Source: Botryococcus braunii (lineage: Eukaryota; Chlorophyta; Trebouxiophyceae). From it: a stretch of DNA of 64,000 nt. Positions 10,464 through 21,938 of the stretch are shown here, one piece after another (the stretch's first letter is position 1; each line of letters opens with the position of its first letter). The notes beneath the pieces were generated by a model. The model searched no databases and was not told where the DNA came from. It worked only from the letters and a program-made list of their open reading frames with translations. A program made the position numbers and the translations under genes. The stretch is from positions 94,053 through 158,052 of the forward strand of contig KV908575.1 of assembly GCA_002005505.1 (NCBI GenBank). The letters run 5' to 3'.

Positions 10464-13400
10464 GTTGGTTCGTGTTCCTGGACCAGGAGGACCTCGTCGG
10501 TTGCTCGGCTGGTTTCAGAATTACACTTCGACGTCATTGCCAGGAAGAGTATGATCTGGACGTGGTGGAACTTGCCTCGCATGAAAACGATCGGCTGCTG
10601 ATCGGCTGTGCCGCTGGCTTTGCTTGAATGTTCATATGTTGATCTACCCTTGAGTAGTATGATGAGCTTAAAGCACTTTGGCTTTGATGGATTTGTGGGC
10701 AAGAAATCAATACATTGAATGGCATGCTTTGACTGTGGCAGTATGCAAAAGGTCTTTGCGCAAAATGCTCTCTTTGATGTTTAGAGATGAAAGAAGCATA
10801 TAGTGCTTTCTCTAGACCATTGGAAAGCTGCCATGTTAGTAGTGCTTGACTACTTTAGGAAGAAGAGACATCCTTGGTGGGTGTACTTCTTTGCATGTGC
10901 AAGAATGCATTGATATGCTTTGCAGGCGATTGCTTGCGTACTGATTGCACTTTATAAAGGTAATAGCAACATAAGTGTTGTTGCTGCTTGCTGTTTATGT
11001 AAGTATTCATAAGAACTGACATTTTGCAAATGGTTTGCAAAGCTGACAGGAAGAAGGCCATGAGGGCGTAAAGGTAATTCTTCAGTAAAGCGCGTATTAA
11101 TTACCCTCTTTGAAGATGTATCTTCAAGGTTCAGCATTGTAGTAATTCCAGGGTGGGAAATACGTTGACCTTTGAGGCTGATGGGTGACATGAGTTTGTC
11201 ACCCAGGGGTACTTATGATTGTGGTTGGAAGTCATTTGATGACTTACCTTTCTTGTTGTTAAGCGCTTTGGCTTTGTTCAGCGCTTTGGCTTTGACGCCT
11301 AACCAATGCATTAATAATATGCATTGCTTAATTGGGTCTAGTGTTGACCCTTGGTATACTTGCCTTAATTTGGTAGTAGGCCAAAGGTTAGGCATGTGCT
11401 TATTTAAAGTGTGACCAAGTGAGTGGTCACTAGATATGAAATAAGCATGTTATTTGACATTGATTTGGTTGAAAATGACAATTCACTTGTGATGCAAATG
11501 ATTGCTCACTTGTGTGGCTGATTCCTTGTTGTGCATGCTTAAGCTTGAAGTATGGGTGGGCTTTATTCTATAGGTGCTACTTGGTAAGTCACCCATAATA
11601 AGAATTAAGCTTTCTATAACTTCATGACCTTGGTGGCATGTGCATCAATGAGGGGATCGATTCATTTATGGGGAAGCTCTAGTGAAGCCTCCTCACGGGC
11701 TTAAGGTATTAAGCATGACTTCTCACAAACATGTCCTATTTACATAAACTTCTTAAGTTTGTGTTTGAGTTTTCATCCTTGTTGAAGGGTGGTATATGTA
11801 GACCCCCTTTGGATGATGTTGCATGTGTTCATGTATGTTGGCCAATGTGGAGCCACTACCATGTGTGTATTTAAGTTGATCAATGTGGGACCAAATTACA
11901 TTGGGTATATGTGTGTAGGCCCATCATGCTTGACTTGCTTGAAGGAGCTATTGTTGAGTTCCTTGTGAGATGATAGTATTACTCTGTGTGCCAATGTTGG
12001 GTGTCACTAAGTGTGCTTTCATGTTCAATTCTTTGCATCAAATTGGGGATTTGGTCCAAGTAGAGACCATAGCTATTGTAGCCATATAGAATGTGTGTAT
12101 TCATGTGGTGATCTTGCTTTGTTGGTTGACACATTTAGAATGTGGAGTAATGGGTAGAGACTTGTTGTAGCCTTTATTCCATGTGCTTGTTACATAAGAT
12201 TGTTTGTCTCATGTTGAGGCATGTTCAATCCATAGAATGGGTATGCTTTCTACATTACTTGATGCTCTTATGCCTTGATAAGGCATGACTTGTTTAGAGG
12301 GGCTATGAATGAGTTCCTTGTGGTTGATAGCATTACTTGGGGAACCAATGTTGGGTGTCACTAAGTGTGCTTTCAGCTTTGGTGGTTGAACATTTTAGAT
12401 TTGTCTTATGGATAGAGACATGTAATAGTCTCTACTCCATTAGCATGTTAAGGGATGTAAATGCTTCATGATGAGAGGCATTGTACCAACATGAGGTTGG
12501 GTGGTTTAAATGATTTGGGCTTCTAATGTTTTGATATGGCATGATTAAGCTCAAGGGACTATGGTGCATGCTTGAGTTTGTAGCATTACATAATTATGTT
12601 TATAGGTGCAATATGGTAAGTCACCTAGGAAGAGACATAGCTTGCTTTTCTATAGCTTAATAAAAGATGCATGGTCCCTTGTCTTCATATGAAGATGTGC
12701 ACTTGGCATGGGTATGTGCAACCTAGGTTAGGTTGTCCATGGAAGTGGAATAACAAACCTTGCTTTGGTTGTTAATTGTTGTTGTGAATGTACCATGTAG
12801 GCATCACCACTAGGGTGACTCTTGTGGGAGTCATGAAAGTTATGGTTGTGAGGTTGAGATCTAGATAGGAATGGACCCCAAGTGTGTTACTAACAATAGT
12901 GACTTGAGGAGTAGTTGTCCCCAATTGTGGTTGGATTTACTTGACATTGCAATTAGCTTAAGGTTCAGATCGCTCCAAGATAACTGTGGGGGAACCTCCA
13001 GAAGAGTTTGAGGGCTGGTAGACCGAAGGTGAAGGCAAGGTTGGCCCAAGATTCCTGAGGTGCCCAATAGAGCTGAGGAGAGTTTAGACCCCAAGATTGT
13101 GTGACGAGGATTGTGTACAACCTAGGTATACCTAAGGTGCATTAAAAAGAAATCCAGTGAACCATGTGAAAAGGGCCTACCTTGTAGACTATTGTTAGCT
13201 TATTGCTGAGGAGTCAGTGGCTGACCCAATATGCTGGTTTCAAGTTCTTGGGAGGTCCATATCCATGAAGACTCTCACATATCATGATGTGTGTAGTGGG
13301 TGTTTTGTCCATGGGTGTTTAGACTTGTTGATCCTGTGATTGGATGCTCAAGCTATGTACTTCCATTAGTGTAATGGTTGACACTTGAAATGCTGATGAC

Positions 13401-15203
13401 ATTTGCTCTTGGTAAGAGCTTAGTGTGGTGTTGTGAAGTTGGTTTTTACATTTAACATTGTGCTGCATGGGGAGGGTCACTTCTAATGAGTGCCTGGTTA
13501 ACCACATGCTAGCTAGAAGACATTCAAAATTATCTCTGATGTTCAGAGATGGGCTTTAGGGGAGGGTCACTGATGTTTAGTGACTGAATACTCCCAAGTT
13601 TGCCGACAGACACTCTGTCTATGCTGATGCTCAGTTAAGAAGGTGTTAGTCAGTGCAACGAGCTGTAACTCTTCTTATGGGTGGTGAATAATATTATGAA
13701 AGCCTTGACCAAGTTTCTTCAGTTTTGGTTAAAACTGGAAGGAGCTGTTGATGGTCAGATGTTTTTCCGACATCCTTGCGCGCTTGCGCAGAAGGCAAGT
13801 TAGACACAGAAATCACTTGGGAAGTGATATTTGTGAGTAGCATTGTATTAGATATATTTTTAGAATATGTCTAGAGCACTTTGTGTGACCTGTGTGGTCT
13901 TCCCTGGTTCTGGGAAGCTCAGGGAGGCCCAGCAGCTTCACTGCAGAGAAAAACGTGTTAGTTGTATCTCTCACACGTTAGTGAGAGTGACTGCGCGTCG
14001 ATTTCTTGTCTACGCGTCGACACGAAGTGTTCGAGTTGTAGACACACGTTTTAAGATTGACACTCCGTTTCGACTTGCAAATTTGTCGATCGGGGTACTG
14101 TTCGATACTCCGGACGGTTCGTGCTTCGGATCTCCTGGTGGTTTAATTTTAAAGTTATGTTAGCCATGGTTGTTGGCTGAGACTTTGCTGAGGATCACTT
14201 GAGTATTGATCCTTGAACATCTTGGTCATTGTTTTTTTGTGCCGTGGTTCTCCCCAAGGTTTGAGGGGAGGCATTTGGATGCACTTAAAGAGTGTACGGA
14301 CATCTTATTATCGGCGTTGAGCTCTCTACTTGTTGAATGAACTCAGGACTTTAATATGCATTGCAGTTTGCTATATGATATGCATGGTGTTTGGAGGTAC
14401 TGGAATTGTACCTGGACATTGACCTACGGATAGATATTAGAAGTGTTAGTTAGGGACTATTGCTTGAAGTTCATATAATGAACTTGTTGTCTTACACTTC
14501 TATTTATCTGGTTGTTGTGTGTTGAGGTGATATTGTTGTGCCTATGCTATAGGCATGTCACTTCTTTCACGTGTCAGAAATTGAGAGTGCCCTATACCAA
14601 TTATGGGTGAAGGCCCTCATTTCTGAACGAGACATTTATAGCGAAATTGATGTTTTTCACTGGTATGTTAAGGATCATGGCTGTCTGAAGTTCAGCAGTT
14701 GTGATTGCTTGGTTAAAATTCAACTTGAGAACTCGGGACGGGTTAGGTCTCGAATATTCTAGTAATAAAAGCATGATATTAGAAAACCACCTTTTGTCGG
14801 CATGATTTAAGGGATCATTTGAACGCATTGATCCTAGTTCTATGGACATTGTTGAGGTGACGAGCTTCTTCCTAGAATGTAGGGGAGGCAAGTTGATGTC
14901 ATAGATGAATAAATGGTGAGTAACTTGTCATTAGATTGGAGTTACATCTTAAGACATTGTAAGACCAAGTCTTTGGTTCTTGTAGACACCTCGCAGAAGT
15001 TCTGCTTGATTACATGACATCTGTGGCACTTGTGTTTGCCATAAGGTTATCCTTTGCATTAGGATGCATAGAGATGGAAAGGAAGCGTTGGGATTTTTGA
15101 AGATTGGATCTCACTTCTGTTTCTATGGTTTGTATATGGTGAAGTGATGGTGTAGTAGTTGTGGCTATGCCGTATCACTTCTCGCATGTGGCTAGGTTAG
15201 TCA
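10464..15203 (+). mobile_element. non-coding interior of element F (LARD-like)
   Basis: About 4.7 kb between the F PBS and the B insertion with no gag, protease, integrase or RT motif in any frame; the longest ORFs are under 100 codons and unrecognised. It has loose internal repeats, for example CAATGTTGGGTGTCACTAAG near 11992 and 12348, and GCGCTTTGGCTTTG twice at 11262-11296. Long LTRs, PBS, PPT and a long non-coding interior fit a large non-autonomous LTR derivative mobilised by another element. Confidence 0.65.
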
Positions 15204-15208
15204 CTTAC

Positions 15209-15900
15209 TGTTGTAATAGATGAGTTATTTATGCCTTTCCCTCAGTGGAGTAATAGTGGCTTTTCCGTCAGTGACAATAATAAAGGACAAATATGGGCGA
15301 AACTGCAAAGACATCGTATTATGGTCAATTTGAATGTAGATAAAGATAACGCAAGTTACAGACACGTTTAGTGCAGGAAGGTAGTGGTGCTAGCACGGAG
15401 AGGCAAGGCACTTGATTTGGACTACACAAGCACTCCGGGTGTTTCCTTAAAGTTGCCCAATGAGTCCTTGATTGTTCATGTCCTAGACTCTACTCTTCGT
15501 CACACAGTAGAGCGGACCGTGACTCACACCCTCCGTGCCGCCACTGCACAGGTAACGTGATTGTGAATAGAATAGGAGATTTGAGGCTCTGTTAGCCTTT
15601 AGTATTTCATGTTATGTGTATGTGCTTGGCTATCTTATCATCGGACAATGAGATTGATCCTTTCTGAGTATGTACCAGTCAGAGTAGTTTGAATTCCGTT
15701 GTTAAGAGAGAGCAAGTGAGCAATTGTAATAGACTTGATTGGGACTACACAAGCACTCCGGGTGTTTCCTTAAAGTTGCCCAATCAGTCCTTGATTGTTC
15801 ATGTCCTAGACTCTACTTTTCGTCACACAGTAGAGCGGACCGTGACTCACACCCTCCGTGCCGCCACTGCACAGGAATACGCCAAGCCCATAACCTAACA
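15209..15900 (+). mobile_element. 5' LTR of copia B with duplicated leader block
   Basis: TGTTGTAATAG...CCTAACA. Leader block copies at 15410-15551 and 15733-15874 (142 nt each). The first is followed by CAG|GTAACG and the second by CAG|GAATACG. Predicted intron 15552-15874 (323 nt). TGTAA at 15725-15729 lies 3 nt before copy 2. Confidence 0.9.
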
Positions 15901-15917
15901 GGTTATGGGCCCACCAC
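15901..15917 (+). other. primer-binding site of copia B (internal tRNA-iMet type)
   Basis: GGTTATGGGCCCACCAC immediately follows the LTR. It is complementary to the anticodon arm (GTGGTGGGCCCATAACC) of plant-type initiator tRNA-Met over all 17 bases, not to its 3' end. This is the half-tRNA priming known from Drosophila copia. Confidence 0.85.
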
Positions 15918-15966
15918 TCTCCCGTTGAGTGTGGGTGGCTCTGAGAACGGAGGAAGACAGCCGTGA

Positions 15967-16463
15967 ATGGCTAAGAAACGCCGCACGAAGCAGACGGCAA
16001 GAAAAACTACTGTGTCAACGTTCCTGCTCACCTAAGGACCGGACCTCCTTCGTACAACGATCGAATCAAGGCTGGGGGACCTCGAGGAGATCGTACTCCA
16101 GACGAGCGAGCACTCATCGTCAAAGACTACGTCCTTCATCTGTACGCTGGACGCCCGCTTCCTCGACCATCGTGGTTTCAGGAAAGATTTCCTGTATATT
16201 CAGCTTACAAGTTCACCCCCTGAGAGGTCTCGTTTGTGAATCTTGAGCCGGGGTTTATTACGAAGGCTAAGTTCCTGAAGTATTGGCGTGCCACCGTTTG
16301 GCTGAACAGAGAGCAGGAAACCGCTGAAATTACAGCGTACAACGCAGTGGAGTTAGCATTGTCCACTATCCCTGTGGCTGCTTTCAAAGACACCATGTCT
16401 TTGAGTGTTCGATGTGAAGCTGACTGGGAGACGGAGTCAGACAGTGACGAGTCCGTTGATTGA
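15967..16463 (+). pseudogene. ORF0 of copia B (broken homologue of the A ORF0)
   Basis: Begins at ATG 15967, shifts frame before 16040, and then matches the A ORF0 in frame: RTPDERALIVKDYV, FPVYSAYKF, PGFITKAKFLKYW, ending with an acidic tail (ETESDSDESVD) and TGA. An internal TGA at 16221-16223 replaces a residue that is Arg in A. The conserved core and acidic C-terminus in two separate families suggest a real protein once encoded between PBS and gag. Its function is unknown; I recognise no domain. Confidence 0.6.
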
Positions 16464-16507
16464 GGCGATTGTCTAAGTTTCCCTGTTCATCGTAAATATT
16501 GCAGACA

Positions 16508-16684
16508 ATGACATCAAAAAAGAAGGGGCAGTCAACGAGTGGGGCTTCGACCTCAAACAGTGAGACCACCACCTCTACACCTGTTCGAGACCCCTGCACC
16601 CCAAGTACATCAAGGGGGGAAGGAGATGAGTTGCCTAAAGTCATCCCCACTCAGGTTAAAGTACACATCAAACTGAGGGAAAAG
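16508..16684 (+). pseudogene. gag: copia B gag, first 59 codons
   Basis: MTSKKKGQSTSGAST..., parallel to the gag start of A, ending VHIKLREK where element A is inserted. It continues at 38162 after one TSD length. ATG 16508 is chosen because it aligns with ATG 18024 of A. Confidence 0.8.
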
Positions 16685-17415
16685 TGTTATAATAGTGATA
16701 GAATATTTTGGTGCCTTTCCCTCAGAAGAGTAATAGTGGCCAGATCAGTTCCAATTACCAGTGAGAGCATTTATTAGAATGAGTAATAGGTGGCAGAACC
16801 TAGGAGTTCTGCCAGAACCAATCTAGACCAATTATACGTTAATAAGGGAGGATGAGGTGATCGGACACGGTTTGCTCGAAAAGCTATATGCTCCTGGCTC
16901 GAAGGAATGAGGCACTTGATTGGGACATCAAAAGCACTTCGGGTGTTTGCTACTTCACTGTTGCCAGTCAAGTCACCTTATTCACAGTCGACACTGCTTG
17001 TTACTCGACACACAACAAGAGTGTCGCCAGGCTAAACACCCTCGTGCCGGGTCATACAGGTAAACTGTTGTCAGGACATGACGTGCACAAGAACAATGGA
17101 TTAGGAAAGGGTCTAGATAATGTGTATTAGAAAGGTGCTAATGTTTTAGCTCATCGGACATCGGTAATGCAGACTATCAGTAATTTCGTAGATAGAGTAG
17201 TTTGAATTGCTGAGTGATGAGAGAAAGCAATAAGCATTGTAAGACTTGATTGGGACATCAAAAGCACTTCGGGTGCTTATCTCTTGACTGTTGCCTATCA
17301 AGTCCTCATTCATATTCGGTCACTGCTTGTTCTCCTACACACAACAAGAGTGCCGACGAGCTAATCACCCTTCGTGCCCGGGTCATACAGGAAACGCCAA
17401 GCTCAGAAGTTTTCA
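16685..17415 (+). mobile_element. 5' LTR of copia A with duplicated leader block
   Basis: TGTTATAATAG...TTTTCA. Copy 1 is 16914-17059, followed by CAG|GTAAAC; copy 2 is 17244-17390, followed by CAG|GAAACG. Predicted intron 17060-17390 (331 nt). TGTAA at 17238-17242, 1 nt before copy 2. TATATG lies about 30 nt upstream of copy 1. Copy 2 differs from copy 1 at some two dozen positions, whereas in the 3' LTR the two copies agree. Confidence 0.88.
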
Positions 17416-17431
17416 GGTTATGGGCCCACCA
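17416..17431 (+). other. primer-binding site of copia A (internal tRNA-iMet type)
   Basis: GGTTATGGGCCCACCA directly after the LTR, complementary to the anticodon arm of initiator tRNA-Met. Confidence 0.85.
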
Positions 17432-17481
17432 ACTCATACTCTGAGCACTTGAGATGTGTGACCCGAAAGAAAGGATCTGCG

Positions 17482-18006
17482 ATGGGACGAACGAGACAGA
17501 GCGGGAGAATGGGCTCGGGCTCATCAAGACCTGTGAGACCTCCTCCACCTCAACCACCGACGTATGACAGTTTGAGAAGAGCTGGTGGAGAGACTGGACC
17601 ACGAACACCTGAGGAACGAGCGTTCATCGTCAAGGACTTCGTCAGCCGAGCCTACGGACAGGGCAGACTCGACCCTCCACAGTGGTTTAAACTGAGATTT
17701 CCAGTTTACCCTGCCTACAAAGTCACAGTCAGGGAGTGTTCTTTCATCAACGGCGACCCAGGATTTGTAACCCGAGCACTATTTGAACGACACCTGCGTC
17801 AGGTTGGAGGTCCGGACCAGGAAGAGTTCTGGGCAGAAAAGGCAGCGTACACAGCTGTGGAGACTGCTCTCGCCTCGTTCGACGAGGACTTTCTTCTTTC
17901 TTTATTGGGGAGCGTAAAGGGATACAGTCCAGAGGAGTGGTGCACCGAAACAGACAGCCAGGACGAGGACGGAGACTCGAAATTTTCAGAACGCGACGAA
18001 GACTGA
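17482..18006 (+). CDS. ORF0 of copia A, 174 residues, unknown function
   Basis: Complete ORF between PBS and gag. N-terminus basic and Gly/Ser/Pro-rich (residues 1-30, with RPPPPQPPTYDSLRRAGG near 20-38). The core (residues 45-130) is conserved in the B copy: RTPEERAFIVKDFV, FPVYPAYKV, then FVTRALFERHLRQVG. The C-terminus is acidic (TETDSQDEDGD). It ends 17 nt before the gag ATG. ATG 17482 is chosen because it is the first in-frame ATG after the PBS; an upstream in-frame GTG lies inside the LTR. I do not recognise the family. Copia elements normally have no ORF here. Conservation between A and B suggests selection, perhaps an accessory RNA-binding or chromatin-directed factor, but that is a guess. 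Confidence 0.65.
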   Translation: MGRTRQSGRMGSGSSRPVRPPPPQPPTYDSLRRAGGETGPRTPEERAFIVKDFVSRAYGQGRLDPPQWFKLRFPVYPAYKVTVRECSFINGDPGFVTRALFERHLRQVGGPDQEEFWAEKAAYTAVETALASFDEDFLLSLLGSVKGYSPEEWCTETDSQDEDGDSKFSERDED

Positions 18007-18023
18007 GAAGATCCTTCAGCAAA

Positions 18024-21000
18024 ATGGCAAAGAAGGGTTCAAGCACCAGTGAAGCATCAAAGTCAGCGGACGAGGAATCAACATCAACCCCCACGCGAGA
18101 GCCATGCACACCCAGTACCTCCAAGGGTGAGGGAGATAGTCTTCCCAAGGTTATTGCCACGCAAGTAAAGGTCCATATCAAGCTATTGCGTCATGGTCAG
18201 AATTTTATAGTGTGGGACAATGCATTCACCGCTGCTAATAGTGCAAAAGGTTCCCTGCCTGCTATTCAAGAAGCCATGCCTGGTACTATTCACAATGCTG
18301 CTGCTATGCTACTGATGTATGAATCAGTACCAGAGGAATGGTTGGGGGAGCTGTCTAGCAAGCCCTCTGCTTATGATGCCTATGTATTTATCTGCAAGAA
18401 ATTTGTTGGTGGATACAACACCCAAGCCAATGCAGACTGGCTGAAGGAGATGGCAAGGGGCATGAAGAGAGGAGAAACTATATCCCAGTATGTATCCAGG
18501 ATGATCAATCTGAAGAGCTGCCTGAAACGTAACGGACATGATCTCCTGGATGGTCATGTGGCAACCCAGATAGTGCAGGGACTTCCAGCAGCAGCCAACC
18601 CACCAGGATTGCTACCCACTGCAGTTGCTCAGCCTTTGGATCAGCTGGCAGACCTGATCTCCACCACAGCAGAGGCCTCAGGGTATAATGATGATGGGGA
18701 GCAACAGGCAGTGGTCATGATGGCTCAGCCTACCCCACCTGCCCCTGTACCTGCACCAACAGCATGTGCGCTGAACCAACCCAAGCAGCCAGCAGAGGGG
18801 GACGCAAAGGGAGAGGTAAAGGGGACCTGCAACTACTGTCACAGAAGGGGACACTTCTGGCGAGACTGCCGCAAGAGGCAGAGGGATGCAGACACCCAGA
18901 GGAACGTAGTTGCAGCTGTACAGCAGCTAGTTGGCATGTGGCCTCAAGGGCAATTTCCTGGAGCACCTCAGCCAACCCCAACTGTGCAGCATGCCTTCCC
19001 TGGAGCTGGAGCATTCCCACTGTTGCATCCACCGCATGGTCCTCCCTCTCCCCCTTCAGAAGGTATGCCATACGTAGTGTCATACAATGTGCTGGACTCT
19101 CACTGCAATAAACAGTCCAAACAGTCTTGGCTTGTGGATAGTGGAGCGTCAGTGCACCTTGTGAACAGCCTGGCCCTGCTGCATGCCCCCACTATACATA
19201 CCAAGCCTATTCCCCTTCAACTTGCCACTTCAGACGCAACAGGAGGAATCATTGCCACTGGCTCAGTTTGTCTATTGTCCCCACAGCACGTACCACTGTG
19301 GCTCCATCATGTGCAGTGTGTTCCTTCAGCTACAACCAATATCCTGTCAGTATCTACTGCCCTTCGTGATGGTGCCTGCCTTGCCACAGACGGTGTGGGA
19401 AGCTTTACAGCAGTGACAGGCCCAAATGGGTGGAGGATGCCAGTGAGTGCAGAGAATGGTCTGTACTATGTACACAACTGTTTACCTGTGATTGCAAGTA
19501 AAACCCCAGGCCCAGTGACAGCTGCCCTGAAGAGAAAATGTAAGAAAAGCCTGAAGCACGACTGCACTAGACGGTTCCTGTGGCACAGCAGATTGGGACA
19601 CCCTGGAGAACCATGGATGCAGCGGTTGAGCAGCGAGCAATTAGTCACTGGCCTAGACACACATCTTCCCCCTTGTGAAAAATGCCCCAAGTACTGTGAA
19701 GCCTGTATTGAGGGGAAGCATGCCCGCCCACCTTTTGGGGAAAGTTCCAGACCTGCAGTGAACCCTCTTGACAGAATTCACATTGATACTGTGGGTCCCA
19801 TATCTCCAGCTGCAATCACTGGAGAACGGTTTTGGGTGACAGTTATTGATGAAGCATCAGGATGGAAAGCAGCCTTGCCAGTTAAATCCAAGGATGTTAT
19901 CAGAGCTGTTGTCAGGGATCTTGTCCTGTTTTGGCAGACAGAACGAAGAACCACTGTGAAATGCATTCGATGTGACAGGGGCACTGAATTTATTAATGCC
20001 AAATTCAAGGAGTTCTGTGCATCTCAGGGCACTAAGTTGGAGATGTCAGCGCCATATACCCCGCAACAGAATGGGATAGCAGAGCGAGCCAACAGGACCC
20101 TCAAGGAGCGAACCAGGACACTTCTCAACTTTGCAGCTGCCAGTCCTGTGATGTGGAAAGAGGCACTGGAGACAGCCTGCACCCTTCTGAACATGGGACC
20201 CAGCTCAGGCAGGCCTCTTACCCCCTGTGAAATGTTTATGGGATATAAACCTGATGTCTCCCTTCTACGTACCTGGGGATGTCTGGCATTTGTGCATGTT
20301 CCAGACCAGCAGAGGGGTGTATTTGCACCCAAGGCAGTGCCCGGGATGTTCACTGGATATTCTCCAGTGTCCAAGGCATATCGAATCTATCTAGGAGGAG
20401 GGGTCTGGCGGGAGAGCAGAGATGTGGAATTTGTGGAGCACATTCGGGGGGCCTCCAGAGTGGGAATACACATTCTGCCTGGACAGCCACAGATGTTTTC
20501 ATATCCTGAAGGTCTGCACCTCCAGCAGCGGGACAGTGAACTTCCTGCTGGTCACATCCGACCCCACACTCAAGATGGCACGATCAGCATACCCTGCTCC
20601 AGCAACAGACCTGACAGCACCCTCCCAGAAGCCCCTGACGAGGCTGCAACCGAGCCTGGCTGTCAGGGGAAGTGCCTCCCGGAGGAAGGTGCCTCAGATC
20701 TTACCACTGGATCACCGGGAGGAATTCATCCGCTGGACCAGGACCAGTCCAGCATGTTGGAGACTCTTCATCGAATGGCAAGAGGGAATCCCGACAGTGG
20801 AGAACATCAACGGTGTTTGGGGCGAGCACAGCAGACACTCCGAGATCCGCGGCCTGACAACGAAGGTCAGCCGCCGGATGGATTGACAAGATCACAACGT
20901 TATGAGCATCGCACTGCTGCTCGCGAGCTCCTGCTCGCACAGGAGAAGGGAGAGAGCTGTGAGCGAGTGGGGTTGACTGAATGTGACACCGAGTCACAGG

Positions 21001-21244
21001 GACCAGAGGAAGTGCAGGAAAAAGGTCAGGATCCTGAGAGACCTGCATCACATGTGAGCGATGAGAGGGGGACAGTCTCTGATCAGACTGAGGATGGTCC
21101 AAGTGAGCTGAGTTGCCTGGGTGGGACCTGTTCAGTACCTGAGGAAATTGTTAGAGACGTGAGCTCTGTCTGTAATGCCCAAAGACAATGTGGTGCCAGC
21201 CACACAAGTGTGGGCCATGCTTGTGAGTGTGCTGCTGGGCCTGC
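18024..21244 (+). pseudogene. gag-pol: copia A gag-protease-integrase (interrupted by D)
   Basis: ATG at 18024 follows ORF0. The UBN2-like gag covers residues 50-230. The CCHC knuckle CNYCHRRGHFWRDC is near residue 269. The protease active site WLVDSGASVHLVN is near 369. The pre-integrase motif LWHSRLGHPG is near 518. The integrase has HIDTVG, CDRGTEFI and the Glu in NGIAERANRTLKER (about 587-690), so the DDE triad is present. A hinge rich in Glu/Ser/Pro follows, and the frame runs into the D LTR at 21245. It is uninterrupted up to that point, so A probably broke down after D arrived or close to that time. Confidence 0.9.
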
Positions 21245-21936
21245 TGTTGAGTTCTGAACATTATTATTGAATGCCTTGTGCTTTAAGTGATCTTCATGTG
21301 TGCACTATTAGGATATGGGTCCATTGAGAACATAAGGTACCTTGAGACACGGCAGATTCTGGACGTTTTCGAACATAAGGTACAATCCTATCTAGATCAC
21401 ACGTTTGTCGGATGAACTCTTAAGGCTGCCCCACCGGAGTGAATACCAACTGGTTGTGAAAGATGCTGGGCATCACCAGATGCTAGTCTTGTCCGACAGT
21501 TGTGTGTGGCACTCAGCAGACAGTCGTACGGACTGTAGCTGGAGTAACTTCGTCTATTGACGACCTGTCTGCTTTGTACAGGTACGGTGCGGCAGTGTGT
21601 GTTGTATCATTGTTGCTATTGTGAGAGTGAACAAGCTTAGTGTACCCTGTAGTCACTCAAACAGATAAGGGACAGTGACTTCAGGGAGTATAGGCATGTA
21701 CTTGAACGTAGCCGTCTAGAGCCTTATCTAGTGATTGCTTGATCGGTGCTTGTGTACAAGATAATGATGTAACGGAACTGGTTGTGAAAGATGCTGGGCA
21801 TCACCAGATGCTAGTCTTGTCCGACAGTTGTGTGTGGCACTCAGCAGACAGTCGTACGGACTGTAGCTGGAGTAACTTCGTCTATTGACGACCTGTCTGC
21901 TTTGTACAGGGAAAGCCGATTGCCCATAACCTTTCA
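21245..21936 (+). mobile_element. 5' LTR of copia D with duplicated leader block
   Basis: TGTTGAGTTCTG...CCTTTCA. Block copies 21448-21581 and 21776-21909 (134 nt, identical by eye). The first is followed by CAG|GTACGG and the second by CAG|GGAAAG. Predicted intron 21582-21909 (328 nt). TGTAA at 21768-21772, 3 nt before copy 2. The LTR end GCCCATAACCTTTCA and the following AAGGTTATGGGC also form an inverted repeat. Confidence 0.9.
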
Positions 21937-21938
21937 AA

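Noticed and set aside
13867..14163. 98-codon ORF in the F interior as a gene
   Set aside because: No recognisable motif, no supporting context, and the whole interior has only short ORFs of this size.
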